A stretch of 64,000 bases of DNA, from the NCBI RefSeq assembly GCF_051401765.1, contig NW_027480595.1, forward strand, positions 806,001-870,000, in the 5' to 3' direction. The translations under genes were made by a program, and so were the position numbers. The notes beneath the pieces were generated by a model, which saw only the letters and a program-made list of their open reading frames with translations, did no database searches and had not been told where the DNA came from. Below, in pieces: positions 25,261 to 37,000 of this stretch (position 1 is its first letter; each line of letters starts with the position of its first letter). This DNA is from Calliopsis andreniformis. Lineage: Eukaryota > Arthropoda > Insecta > Hymenoptera > Andrenidae.

Positions 25261-26038
25261 TGAGGATTCAGGATTGAGGATTCAGGATTGAGGTTTGAGG
25301 ACTGAGGATTGAGGATTGAGGATTGAGGATTGAGGATTGAGGATTGAGGATTGAAGACTGAGGATCGGGTATTGATGATTGAACATTGAGGATTGAGGAT
25401 TGAGGATTGAGGATTGAGGATTGAGGATTGAGAGTTGAGGATTGAGGATTGAAGATTGAGAATTGAGGATTGAAGATTGAGGATTGAGGATTGAGGATTG
25501 AGGATTGACGCTTGAGGATTGAGGGTTGAGGATGGAGGATTGAGGATTGAGGATTGCAGACTGAGTATTGAGGATTGACGATGGGAGGATTGAGGATTGA
25601 GGATAGAATATTGAGAATTGGGGACTGAGGATTCAAGATTGAGGATCGATGATTGAGAATTGAGGATTGAAGATTGATAATTGAGGATTGAGGATTGAAC
25701 ATTGAGGACTGAGGATTCAGGATTGAAGATTGAGTATTGAGGATAGAAGATTGAGGATTGAGGATTGTCGATTAAGGATTGAGGATGAGGGCTGAGGGTT
25801 AAGGATTGAGGTTTGTGGACTGAGGACTGAGGATTGAGGATTGAGAATTGAGGATTGAGGATTCAGGATTGAAGATTGAGGATTGGGTATTGAGGATTGA
25901 AGAATGAGGATTGAGGATTGAGGATTGAGGATTGAGGATTGAAGATTGAGTATTGAGCATTGAAGCCTGACGATTGAGGATTGAGGATTGAGGATTGAGG
26001 ATTGAGGATGGAGGATTGAAGATTGAGTATTGAGGATT
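25260..26038. repeat. Array with the first Q module
   Basis: Module Q contains gacgcttgagg, then gcagact, then gacgatggga (mark at 25,577), then gattgataatt. The extra g in gacgatggga breaks the 7-base phase. The five Q marks are 25,577, 32,652, 51,711, 58,065 and 60,678. Each is followed by gattgtcgattaagg and gaggatgagggct. No gene is seen. Confidence 0.78.
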
Positions 26039-28971
26039 GAAGATTGAGGATCGAGTATTGAGGATTGAGGATTGAGGATTGAGGATTGAAGAATGAGGAT
26101 TGAGGATTGAGGATAGAAGACTGAGTATTGAGGATAGAAGATTGAGGATTGAGGTGTGAGTATTGAAGATTGAGGATTTGGGACTAGGGATTGAAGATTG
26201 GGGTTTGAGGATTGAGGATTGAGGATTGAGGATTGAGGATTGAGGATTCAGGATTGAAGATTGAGGATTGGGTATTCAGGATTGAAGAATGAGGATTGAG
26301 GATTGAGGATTGAGGATTGAGGATTGAAGATTGAGTATTGAGGATTGAAGATTGATGATTGAGGATTGAGGATTGAGGATTGAGGATTGAGGATTCAGGA
26401 TTCAGGATTGAAGATTGAGTATCGAGGATAGAAGATTGAGGATTGAGGATTGTCGATTAAGGATTGAGGATGAGGGCTGAGGGTTGAGGATGAAGGTTTG
26501 AGGACTGAGGACTGAGGATTGAGGATTGAGAGTTGAGGATTGAGGATTGAGGATTGAAGATTGAGGATTGGGTATTGAGGATTGAAGAATGAGGATTGAG
26601 GATTGAGGATTGAGGATTGAGGATTGAGGATTGAAGATTGAGTATTGAGCATTGAAGCCTGACGATTGAGGATTGAGGATTGAGGATTGAGGATTGAGGA
26701 TTGAGGATTGAAGATTGAGTATTGAGGATTGACGATTGAGGATTGATGATTGAGGATTGAAGATTGAGGACTGAGTGTTGAGGGTCGAGTGATGAGAATT
26801 GATGTTTGTGGATTGAGATTTGAAGATTGAAGAATAGGGATTGAGTATTGAAAACTGTGAATTGAGGATATTCTATGGAGGACTGAGGATTGACAATTGA
26901 TTGTTGAGGACTGAGGGCTGAAGATTGAGGATTCAGGATTGAGGATTAGGGATTGAGTTTTGAGGACTGAGGATTGATGGTTGAGGGTTGTGCGTTGAAT
27001 ATTGAGGGTCGAGTGATGAGAATTGATGTTTGTGGATAGAGATTTGAAGATTGCAGGCTGAGTATTGAGTATTGAAACCTGTGAATTTAGGATATTCTAT
27101 TGACGATTGAGGATTCACAACTGATTGTTGAAGTCTGAGGGCTGAATATTGGGGGTTCAGGATTGTGGATTCAGGATTGAGGTTTGAGGACTGAGGAATG
27201 AGGATTGAGGATTGAAGATTGAGTACTGAGGATTGAAGATTAAGATTGAGGATTGAGGATTGAGGATTGAGGATTGAGGATTGAGGATTGAAGATTGAGG
27301 ATTGCGTATTCAGGATAGATCATTGAGGATTGAGGACTTAGTATTGAGGACTGAGGATTGAGGATTGAAGATTGAATATTGATGATTGAGATTGAGGACC
27401 GAGGATTGAGGGTTGTGGGTTGACGACGAGGACTGAGTGTTGAGTATTGATGTTTGAGGTCTGAGGATTGAGGATTGAGGATTGAGGATTGAGGGTTGAG
27501 GATTGAGGATTAAGGATTGAGGATTGAAGATTGAAGATTGCGTATTGAGGATAGAACATTGAGGATTGAGCATTGAGTATTGAGGATTGACGATTGAGGA
27601 TTGAAGATTGAGGATTGCGTATTGAGGATAGAACATTGAGGATTGAGGATTGAGTATTGAGGATTGAGGATTGAGGATTGAAGATTGAATATTGATGATT
27701 GAAGATTGAGGATCGAGGATTGAGGGTTGTGGATTGAGGACGAGGACTGAGGGTTGAGTATTGATGTTTGAGGTCTGAGGATTGAGGATTGAGGTTTGAG
27801 AATTGAGGATTGAGGATTGAGGATTGAAGATTGAGGATTGGGTGTTGAGGATTGAAGAATGAGGATTGAGGATTGAGGATTGAGTATTGAGGATTGAAGA
27901 TTGAATATTGATGATTGAAGATTGAGGATCGAGGATTGAGGGTTGTGGATTGAGGACGAGGACTGAGGGTTGAGTATTGATGTTTGAGGTCTGAGGATTG
28001 AGGATTGAGGATTGAGAATTGAGGATTGAGGATTGAGGATTGAAGATTGAGGATTGGGTGTTGAGGATTGAAGGATGAGGATTGAGGATTGATGATTGAG
28101 GATTGAGGATTGAGGATTGAAGATTGAGGATTGGGTATTGAGGATTGAAGAATGATGATTGAGGATTGAGGGTTGAGGATTGAGGATTGAAGATTGAGTA
28201 TTGAGGATTGAAGGTTGACGATTGAGGATTGAGGATTGAGGATTGAGGATTGAGGATTGAGGATTGAGGATTGAAGATTGAGTATTGAGGATTGAGGATT
28301 GAGGATTGAGGATTGAGGATTGAGGATTGGGTATTGAGGATTGAAGAATGAGGATTGAGGATTGAGGATTGAGGATAGAGGATTGAAGATTGAGTATTGA
28401 GGATTGAAGATTGACGATTGAGGATTGAGGATTGAGGATTGAGGATTGAGGATTGAAGATTGAAGATTGAGTATTGAGGATTGAAGATTAAGGATTGAGG
28501 ATTCAGGATTGACGATTGAGGATTGAAGATTGAGGATTGAGGATTGAGGATTGAGGATTGAGGATTGAAGATTGAGGATTCGGTATTGAGGATTGAAGAA
28601 TGAGGATTGAGTATTGAGTATTGAGGATTGAAGATTGAGGATTGAGGATTGAGGATTGAGGATTGAGGATTCAAGATTGAGTAGTGAGGATTGAAGATTA
28701 AGCTTGAGGATTGAGGATGGAGCATTGAGGATTGAGGATTGAAGATTGAGGATTGCGTATTGAGAATAGAACATTGAGGATTGAGGATTGAGTATTGAGG
28801 ACTGAGGATTGCGTATTGAGGATTGAGGATTGAGGATTGAAGATTGAATATTGATGATTGAAGATTGAGGATCGAAGATTGAGAATTGAGGATTGAAGAT
28901 TGATAATTGAGGATTGAGGATTGAACATTGAGGACTGAGGATTCAGGATTGAAGATTGAGTATTGAGGATA
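26038..28971. repeat. Tandem duplication E, left copy (2,933 bp)
   Basis: The copy repeats immediately to the right at a constant offset of 2,933 (exactly 419 heptamers): gaggatcgagtatt at 26,047 and 28,980, tttgggactaggg at 26,177 and 29,110, K cores 26869 and 27093 against 29802 and 30026. By eye the only differences are gagtatcgagg here against gagtattgagg (near 26,419) and gaggttt here against gaggatt (near 27,795). The left breakpoint falls inside the common string gaagattgagg, so its exact base is ambiguous. No gene is seen. Confidence 0.9.
26770..27180. repeat. K doublet with 224 bp spacing
   Basis: K cores at 26869 (tatggagg type, gaaaact) and 27093 (gaaacct type, followed by gacgatt) are 224 bp apart, exactly 32 heptamers. 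The same ordered pair with the same spacing recurs at 29802/30026, 34845/35069, 37105/37329, 50557/50781 and 56911/57135. The doublet therefore behaves as one higher-order unit that has been copied as a whole. Confidence 0.85.
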
Positions 28972-31905
28972 GAAGATTGAGGATCGAGTATTGAGGATTG
29001 AGGATTGAGGATTGAGGATTGAAGAATGAGGATTGAGGATTGAGGATAGAAGACTGAGTATTGAGGATAGAAGATTGAGGATTGAGGTGTGAGTATTGAA
29101 GATTGAGGATTTGGGACTAGGGATTGAAGATTGGGGTTTGAGGATTGAGGATTGAGGATTGAGGATTGAGGATTGAGGATTCAGGATTGAAGATTGAGGA
29201 TTGGGTATTCAGGATTGAAGAATGAGGATTGAGGATTGAGGATTGAGGATTGAGGATTGAAGATTGAGTATTGAGGATTGAAGATTGATGATTGAGGATT
29301 GAGGATTGAGGATTGAGGATTGAGGATTCAGGATTCAGGATTGAAGATTGAGTATTGAGGATAGAAGATTGAGGATTGAGGATTGTCGATTAAGGATTGA
29401 GGATGAGGGCTGAGGGTTGAGGATGAAGGTTTGAGGACTGAGGACTGAGGATTGAGGATTGAGAGTTGAGGATTGAGGATTGAGGATTGAAGATTGAGGA
29501 TTGGGTATTGAGGATTGAAGAATGAGGATTGAGGATTGAGGATTGAGGATTGAGGATTGAGGATTGAAGATTGAGTATTGAGCATTGAAGCCTGACGATT
29601 GAGGATTGAGGATTGAGGATTGAGGATTGAGGATTGAGGATTGAAGATTGAGTATTGAGGATTGACGATTGAGGATTGATGATTGAGGATTGAAGATTGA
29701 GGACTGAGTGTTGAGGGTCGAGTGATGAGAATTGATGTTTGTGGATTGAGATTTGAAGATTGAAGAATAGGGATTGAGTATTGAAAACTGTGAATTGAGG
29801 ATATTCTATGGAGGACTGAGGATTGACAATTGATTGTTGAGGACTGAGGGCTGAAGATTGAGGATTCAGGATTGAGGATTAGGGATTGAGTTTTGAGGAC
29901 TGAGGATTGATGGTTGAGGGTTGTGCGTTGAATATTGAGGGTCGAGTGATGAGAATTGATGTTTGTGGATAGAGATTTGAAGATTGCAGGCTGAGTATTG
30001 AGTATTGAAACCTGTGAATTTAGGATATTCTATTGACGATTGAGGATTCACAACTGATTGTTGAAGTCTGAGGGCTGAATATTGGGGGTTCAGGATTGTG
30101 GATTCAGGATTGAGGTTTGAGGACTGAGGAATGAGGATTGAGGATTGAAGATTGAGTACTGAGGATTGAAGATTAAGATTGAGGATTGAGGATTGAGGAT
30201 TGAGGATTGAGGATTGAGGATTGAAGATTGAGGATTGCGTATTCAGGATAGATCATTGAGGATTGAGGACTTAGTATTGAGGACTGAGGATTGAGGATTG
30301 AAGATTGAATATTGATGATTGAGATTGAGGACCGAGGATTGAGGGTTGTGGGTTGACGACGAGGACTGAGTGTTGAGTATTGATGTTTGAGGTCTGAGGA
30401 TTGAGGATTGAGGATTGAGGATTGAGGGTTGAGGATTGAGGATTAAGGATTGAGGATTGAAGATTGAAGATTGCGTATTGAGGATAGAACATTGAGGATT
30501 GAGCATTGAGTATTGAGGATTGACGATTGAGGATTGAAGATTGAGGATTGCGTATTGAGGATAGAACATTGAGGATTGAGGATTGAGTATTGAGGATTGA
30601 GGATTGAGGATTGAAGATTGAATATTGATGATTGAAGATTGAGGATCGAGGATTGAGGGTTGTGGATTGAGGACGAGGACTGAGGGTTGAGTATTGATGT
30701 TTGAGGTCTGAGGATTGAGGATTGAGGATTGAGAATTGAGGATTGAGGATTGAGGATTGAAGATTGAGGATTGGGTGTTGAGGATTGAAGAATGAGGATT
30801 GAGGATTGAGGATTGAGTATTGAGGATTGAAGATTGAATATTGATGATTGAAGATTGAGGATCGAGGATTGAGGGTTGTGGATTGAGGACGAGGACTGAG
30901 GGTTGAGTATTGATGTTTGAGGTCTGAGGATTGAGGATTGAGGATTGAGAATTGAGGATTGAGGATTGAGGATTGAAGATTGAGGATTGGGTGTTGAGGA
31001 TTGAAGGATGAGGATTGAGGATTGATGATTGAGGATTGAGGATTGAGGATTGAAGATTGAGGATTGGGTATTGAGGATTGAAGAATGATGATTGAGGATT
31101 GAGGGTTGAGGATTGAGGATTGAAGATTGAGTATTGAGGATTGAAGGTTGACGATTGAGGATTGAGGATTGAGGATTGAGGATTGAGGATTGAGGATTGA
31201 GGATTGAAGATTGAGTATTGAGGATTGAGGATTGAGGATTGAGGATTGAGGATTGAGGATTGGGTATTGAGGATTGAAGAATGAGGATTGAGGATTGAGG
31301 ATTGAGGATAGAGGATTGAAGATTGAGTATTGAGGATTGAAGATTGACGATTGAGGATTGAGGATTGAGGATTGAGGATTGAGGATTGAAGATTGAAGAT
31401 TGAGTATTGAGGATTGAAGATTAAGGATTGAGGATTCAGGATTGACGATTGAGGATTGAAGATTGAGGATTGAGGATTGAGGATTGAGGATTGAGGATTG
31501 AAGATTGAGGATTCGGTATTGAGGATTGAAGAATGAGGATTGAGTATTGAGTATTGAGGATTGAAGATTGAGGATTGAGGATTGAGGATTGAGGATTGAG
31601 GATTCAAGATTGAGTAGTGAGGATTGAAGATTAAGCTTGAGGATTGAGGATGGAGCATTGAGGATTGAGGATTGAAGATTGAGGATTGCGTATTGAGAAT
31701 AGAACATTGAGGATTGAGGATTGAGTATTGAGGACTGAGGATTGCGTATTGAGGATTGAGGATTGAGGATTGAAGATTGAATATTGATGATTGAAGATTG
31801 AGGATCGAAGATTGAGAATTGAGGATTGAAGATTGATAATTGAGGATTGAGGATTGAACATTGAGGACTGAGGATTCAGGATTGAAGATTGAGTATTGAG
31901 GATAG
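28971..31905. repeat. Tandem duplication E, right copy (2,933 bp)
   Basis: Direct, abutting copy of 26,038-28,971. After the right end the sequence changes to gattgtcggttaagg, which resembles 25,760 and not the start of the unit. That is what one unequal exchange or slippage event would leave. The longest open frame of the window (711 codons, - strand) lies mainly here and exists because this copy has few stop-forming variants. Confidence 0.9.
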
Positions 31906-33425
31906 AAGATTGAGGATTGAGGATTGTCGGTTAAGGATTGAGGATGAGGGCTGAGGGTTAAGGATTGAGGTTTGTGGACTGAGGACTGAGGATTGAGGAT
32001 TGAGAATTGAGGATTGAGGATTGAGGATTGAAGATTGAGAATTGGGTATTCAGGATTGAAGAATGAGGATTGAGGATTGAGGATTGAGTATTGAGGATTG
32101 AAGACTGAGTGTTGAGGGTTGAGTGATGAGAATTGATGTTTGTGGATAGAGATTTGAAGATTGCAGGTTGAGTATTGAGTATTGAAAACTGTGAATTGAG
32201 GATATTCTATTGAGGATTGAGGATTCACAACTGATTGTTGAGGACTTAGGGCTGAAGATTGAGGATTCCGGGTTGAGGATTCAGGATTGAGGTTTGAGGA
32301 CAGAGGATTGAGGATTGAGGATTGAGGATTGAGGATGGAGGATTGAAGACTGATGATTGGGTATTGAAGATTGAACATTGAGGATTGAGTGTTGAGGATA
32401 GAGGATTGAGGATTGAGGATTGAAGGTTGAATATTAATGACTGAATATTGAGGATTGAGGACTGAGTGTTGTGGATTGAGGACGAGGACTGAGGGTTGAG
32501 TATTGATGTTTGAAGTCTAAGGATTCAGGATTGAGGATTGAGAACTGAGGATTGAGGATTGAGGATTGAGTATTGAGGATTGACGCTTGAGGATTGAGGG
32601 ATGAGGATGGAGGATTGAGGATTGAGGATTGCAGACTGAGTATTGAGGATTGACGATGGGAGGATTGAGGATTGAGGATAGAAGATTGAGAATTGGGTAC
32701 TGAGGATTCAAGATTGAGGATCGAAGATTGAGAATTGAGGATTGAAGATTGATAATTGAGGATTGAGGATTGAACATTGAGGACTGAGGATTCAGGATTG
32801 AAGATTGAGTATTGAGGATAGAAGATTGAGGATTGAGGATTGTCGATTAAGGATTGAGGATGAGGGCTGAGGGTTAAGGATTGAGGTTTGTGGACTGAGG
32901 ACTGAGGATTGAGGATTGAGAATTGAGGATTGAGGATTGAGGATTGAAGATTGAGGATTGGGAATTGAGGATTGAAGAATGAGGATTGAGGATTGAGGAT
33001 TGAGGATTGAGGATTGAAGATGGAGTATTGAGCATTGAAGCCTGACGATTGAGGATTGAGGATTGAGGATTGAGGATTGAGGATGGAGGATTGAAGATTG
33101 AGTATTGAGGATTGAAGATTGAGGATCGAGTATTGAGGATTGAGGATTGAGGATTGAGAATTGAAGAATGAGGATTGAGGATTGAGGATAGAAGACAGAC
33201 TATTGAGGACAGAAGATTGAGGAGTGAGGTGTGAGTATTGAAGATTGAGGATTTGGGACTAGGGATTGAAGATTGGGGTTTGAGGATTGAGGATTGAGGA
33301 TTGAGGATTGAGGATTGAGGATTCAGGATTGAAGATTGAGGATTGGGTATTGAGGATTGAAGAATGAGAATTGAGGATTGAGGATTGAGGATTGAGGATT
33401 GAGGATTGAGTATTGAGGATTGAAG
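31905..33425. repeat. Mosaic with K, Q and Z modules
   Basis: The left part resembles 25,760-25,930. A K core lies at 32203, the Q mark at 32,652 and the Z mark (tttgggactaggg) at 33,252. Segment 32,170-32,920 pairs with 60,200-60,940 at offset 28,026 (both the K cores and the Q marks agree). Z with the ctaggg ending is also at 26,177, 29,110, 58,665 and 61,033. A ctgagg-ending version appears at 38,104, 40,324 and elsewhere. No gene is seen. Confidence 0.78.
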
Positions 33426-34255
33426 ATTGATGATTGAGGATTGGGTATTGCGGATTGAACATTGAGGATTAAGGATTGAGGATTGAGGATTGAGGATTGA
33501 TGACTGAAGATTGAATACTGATGATTGAAGATTGAGGATTGAGGATTGATGGTTGTGGATTGAGGACGAGGACTGAGGGTTGAGTATTGCTGTTTGAGGT
33601 CTGAGGATTGAGGACTGAGCATTGAGAATTGAGGATTGAGGATTGAGGATTGAAGATTGAGGATTGAGTGTTGAGGGTTGAAGAGTGAGGATTGAGTATT
33701 GAGGATTTAGGTTTGAGGATTGAAGATTGAGTACTGAGGATTGAAGATTAAGGTTGAGGATTGAGGATTGAGGATTGAGGATTGAAGATTGGGGATTGGG
33801 GACTGAGTATTGAGGGTTGAGTGATGAGAATTGATGTTTGTGGATAGAGGTCTGAAGATTTCAGATTGAGTATTGAGTATTGAAAACTGTGAATTGAGGA
33901 TATTCTATTGAGGATTGAGGATTCACAACTGATTGTTGAGGACTTAGGGCTGAAGATTGAGGATTCCGGGTTGAGGATTCAGGATTGAGGTTTGAGGACA
34001 GAGGATTGAGGATTGAGGATTGAGGATTGAGGATAGAGGATTGAAGACTGATGATTGGGTATTGAAGATTGAACATTGAGGATTGAGTGTTGAGGATAGA
34101 GGATTGAGGATTGAGGATTGAAGGTTGAATATTAATGACTGAATATTGAGGATTGAGGACTGAGTGTTGTGGATTGAGGACGAGGACTGAGGGTTGAGTA
34201 TTGATGTTTGAAGTCTAAGGATTCAGGATTGAGGATTGAGAACTGAGGATTGAGG
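33425..34255. repeat. Block F1 (repeated as F2 at 36,161-36,991)
   Basis: Offset to F2 is 2,736. The K core at 33901 is of the subtype with ggtctgaagatttcag upstream and gacttagggct downstream. That subtype recurs at 36637, 41686, 48233, 54587 and 60229. A module with gttgaatattaatgact follows each of them. No gene is seen. Confidence 0.8.
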
Positions 34256-34845
34256 ATTGAGGATTGAAGATTGAGGATTCGGTATTGAGGATTGAAGAAT
34301 GAGGGTTGAGGAGTGAGGACTGAGGATTGCGGGTTGCAGATTGAGTATTGAGGATTGAAGATTGAGGATTGAGGATTGAGGATTGAGAATTGAGGATTGA
34401 GGATTGAGGATTGAGGATTGAAGATTGAGTATTGAGGATCGAGGATTGAGGACTGAGGATTGAGGATTGAGGATTGAGAATTGAAGATTGAGGATTGGGG
34501 ATTGAGGATTGACGATTGAGGATTGAGCATTGAGGACTGAGAATTGACGATTGAGGATTGAAGATTGAGTATTGAGGATCGAGGATTGAGGACTGAGGAT
34601 TGAGGATTGAAGATTGAGGATTGGGGATTGAGGATTGACGATTGAGGATTGAGCATTGAGGACTGAGAATTGACGATTGAGGATTGAAGATTGAGTATTG
34701 AGGATTGAGGATTGAGGATTGATGATTGAGGATTGAAGATTGAGGACTGAGTGTTGAGGGTTGAGTGATGAGAATTGATGTTTATGGATAGGGATTTGAA
34801 GATTGCAGGCTGAGTATTGAGTATTGAAACCTGTGAATTGAGGAT
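34255..34845. repeat. Array with a local 140 bp tandem duplication
   Basis: The string starting at gaggatcgaggattg at 34,434 recurs at 34,574, 140 bp (20 heptamers) later, with gattgagcatt and gacgatt in both copies. The second copy is slightly shorter inside. The related segments near 42,230, 48,770 and 55,125 carry the unit only once, so this is a local expansion. The segment leads into the K core at 34845. Confidence 0.82.
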
Positions 34846-36095
34846 ATTCTATGGAGGACTGAGGATTGACAATTGATTGTTGAGGACTGAGGGCTGAAGA
34901 TTGAGGATTCAGGATTGAGGATTAGGGATTGAGTTTTGAGGACTGAGGATTGATGGTTGAGGGTTGTGCGTTGAATATTGAGGGTCGAGTGATGAGAATT
35001 GATGTTTGTGGATAGAGATTTGAAGATTGCAGGCTGAGTATTGAGTATTGAAACCTGTGAATTTAGGATATTCTATTGACGATTGAGGATTCACAACTGA
35101 TTGTTGAAGTCTGAGGGCTGAATATTGGGGGTTCAGGATTGTGGATTCAGGATTGAGGTTTGAGGACTGAGGAATGAGGATTGAGGATTGAAGATTGAGT
35201 ACTGAGGATTGAAGATTAAGATTGAGGATTGAGGATTGAGGATTGAGGATTGAGGATTGAGGATTGAAGATTGAGGATTGCGTATTCAGGATAGATCATT
35301 GAGGATTGAGGATTTAGTATTGAGGACTGAGGATTGAGGATTGAAGATTGAATATTGATGATTGAGATTGAGGACCGAGGATTGAGGGTTGTGGGTTGAC
35401 GACGAGGACTGAGTGTTGAGTATTGATGTTTGAGGTCTGAGGATTGAGGATTGAGGATTGAGGATTGAGGGTTGAGGATTGAGGATTAAGGATTGAGGAT
35501 TGAAGATTGAAGATTGCGTATTGAGGATAGAACATTGAGGATTGAGCATTGAGTATTGAGGATTGACGATTGAGGATTGAAGATTGAGGATTGCGTATTG
35601 AGGATAGAACATTGAGGATTGAGGATTGAGTATTGAGGATTGAGGATTGAGGATTGAAGATTGAATATTGATGATTGAAGATTGAGGATCGAGGATTGAG
35701 GGTTGTGGATTGAGGACGAGGACTGAGGGTTGAGTATTGATGTTTGAGGTCTGAGGATTGAGGATTGAGGATTGAGAATTGAGGATTGAGGATTGAGGAT
35801 TGAAGATTGAGGATTGGGTGTTGAGGATTGAAGAATGAGGATTGAGGATTGAGGATTGAGTATTGAGGATTGAAGATTGAATATTGATGATTGAAGATTG
35901 AGGATCGAGGATTGAGGGTTGTGGATTGAGGACGAGGACTGAGGGTTGAGTATTGATGTTTGAGGTCTGAGGATTGAGGATTGAGGATTGAGAATTGAGG
36001 ATTGAGGATTGAGGATTGAAGATTGAGGATTGGGTGTTGAGGATTGAAGGATGAGGATTGAGGATTGATGATTGAGGATTGAGGATTGAAGATGG
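34845..36095. repeat. Third copy of part of block E
   Basis: Follows 26,869-28,119 at offset 7,976 and 29,802-31,052 at offset 5,043, including the 224 bp K doublet. It is more diverged than the tandem pair (for example gatttagtatt near 35,311 where they have gacttagtatt). It ends near 36,095, where gaagatggag replaces gaggattgaag. No gene is seen. Confidence 0.82.
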
Positions 36096-37000
36096 AGTAT
36101 TGAGGATTGAAGATTGAGTATTGAGGATTGAGGATTGAGGATTGAGGATTGAGGATTGCGGATAGAAGATTGAGGATTGGGTAATGCGGATTGAACATTG
36201 AGGATTAAGGATTGAGTATTGAGGATTGAGGATTGAGGACTGAAGATTGAATACTGATGATTGAAGATTGAGGATTGAGGATTGATGGTTGTGGATTGAG
36301 GACGAGGACTGAGGGTTGAGTATTGCTGTTTGAGGTCTGAGGATTGAGGACTGAGCATTGAGAATTGAGGATTGAGGATTGAGGATTGAAGATTGAGGAT
36401 TGGGTGTTGAGGATTGAAGAGTGAGGATTGAGTATTGAGGATTTAGGTTTGAGGATTGAAGATTGAGTACTGAGGATTGAAGATTAAGGTTGAGGATTGA
36501 GGATTGAGGATTGAGGATTGAAGATTGGGGATTGGGGACTGAGTATTGAGGGTTGAGTGATGAGAATTGATGTTTGTGGATAGAGGTCTGAAGATTTCAG
36601 ATTGAGTATTGAGTATTGAAAACTGTGAATTGAGGATATTCTATTGAGGATTGAGGATTCACAACTGATTGTTGAGGACTTAGGGCTGAAGATTGAGGAT
36701 TCCGGGTTGAGGATTCAGGATTGAGGTTTGAGGACAGAGGATTGAGGATTGAGGATTGAGGATTGAGGATGGTGGATTGAAGACTGATGATTGGGTATTG
36801 AAGATTGAACATTGAGGATTGAGTGTTGAGGATAGAGGATTGAGGATTGAGGATTGAAGGTTGAATATTAATGACTGAATATTGAGGATTGAGGACTGAG
36901 TGTTGTGGATTGAGGACGAGGACTGAGGGTTGAGTATTGATGTTTGAAGTCTAAGGATTCAGGATTGAGGATTGAGAACTGAGGATTGAGGATTGAGGAT
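36095..37000. repeat. Block F2, copy of F1
   Basis: From about 36,161 it follows 33,425-34,255 (K core 36637). A difference is ggatggtggatt near 36,768 where F1 has ggatagaggatt. The right end, at about 36,991, switches to a stretch leading into another K doublet (37105/37329). Confidence 0.8.

Noticed and set aside
30243..32378. 711-codon - strand open frame, longest in the window
   Set aside because: It is the heptamer read in a frame that happens to lack stop-forming variants. Overlapping frames give the same peptide, the start codon comes from the common gaacatt variant, and homologous blocks break it at different places. There is no codon bias, domain, signal or credible start context.
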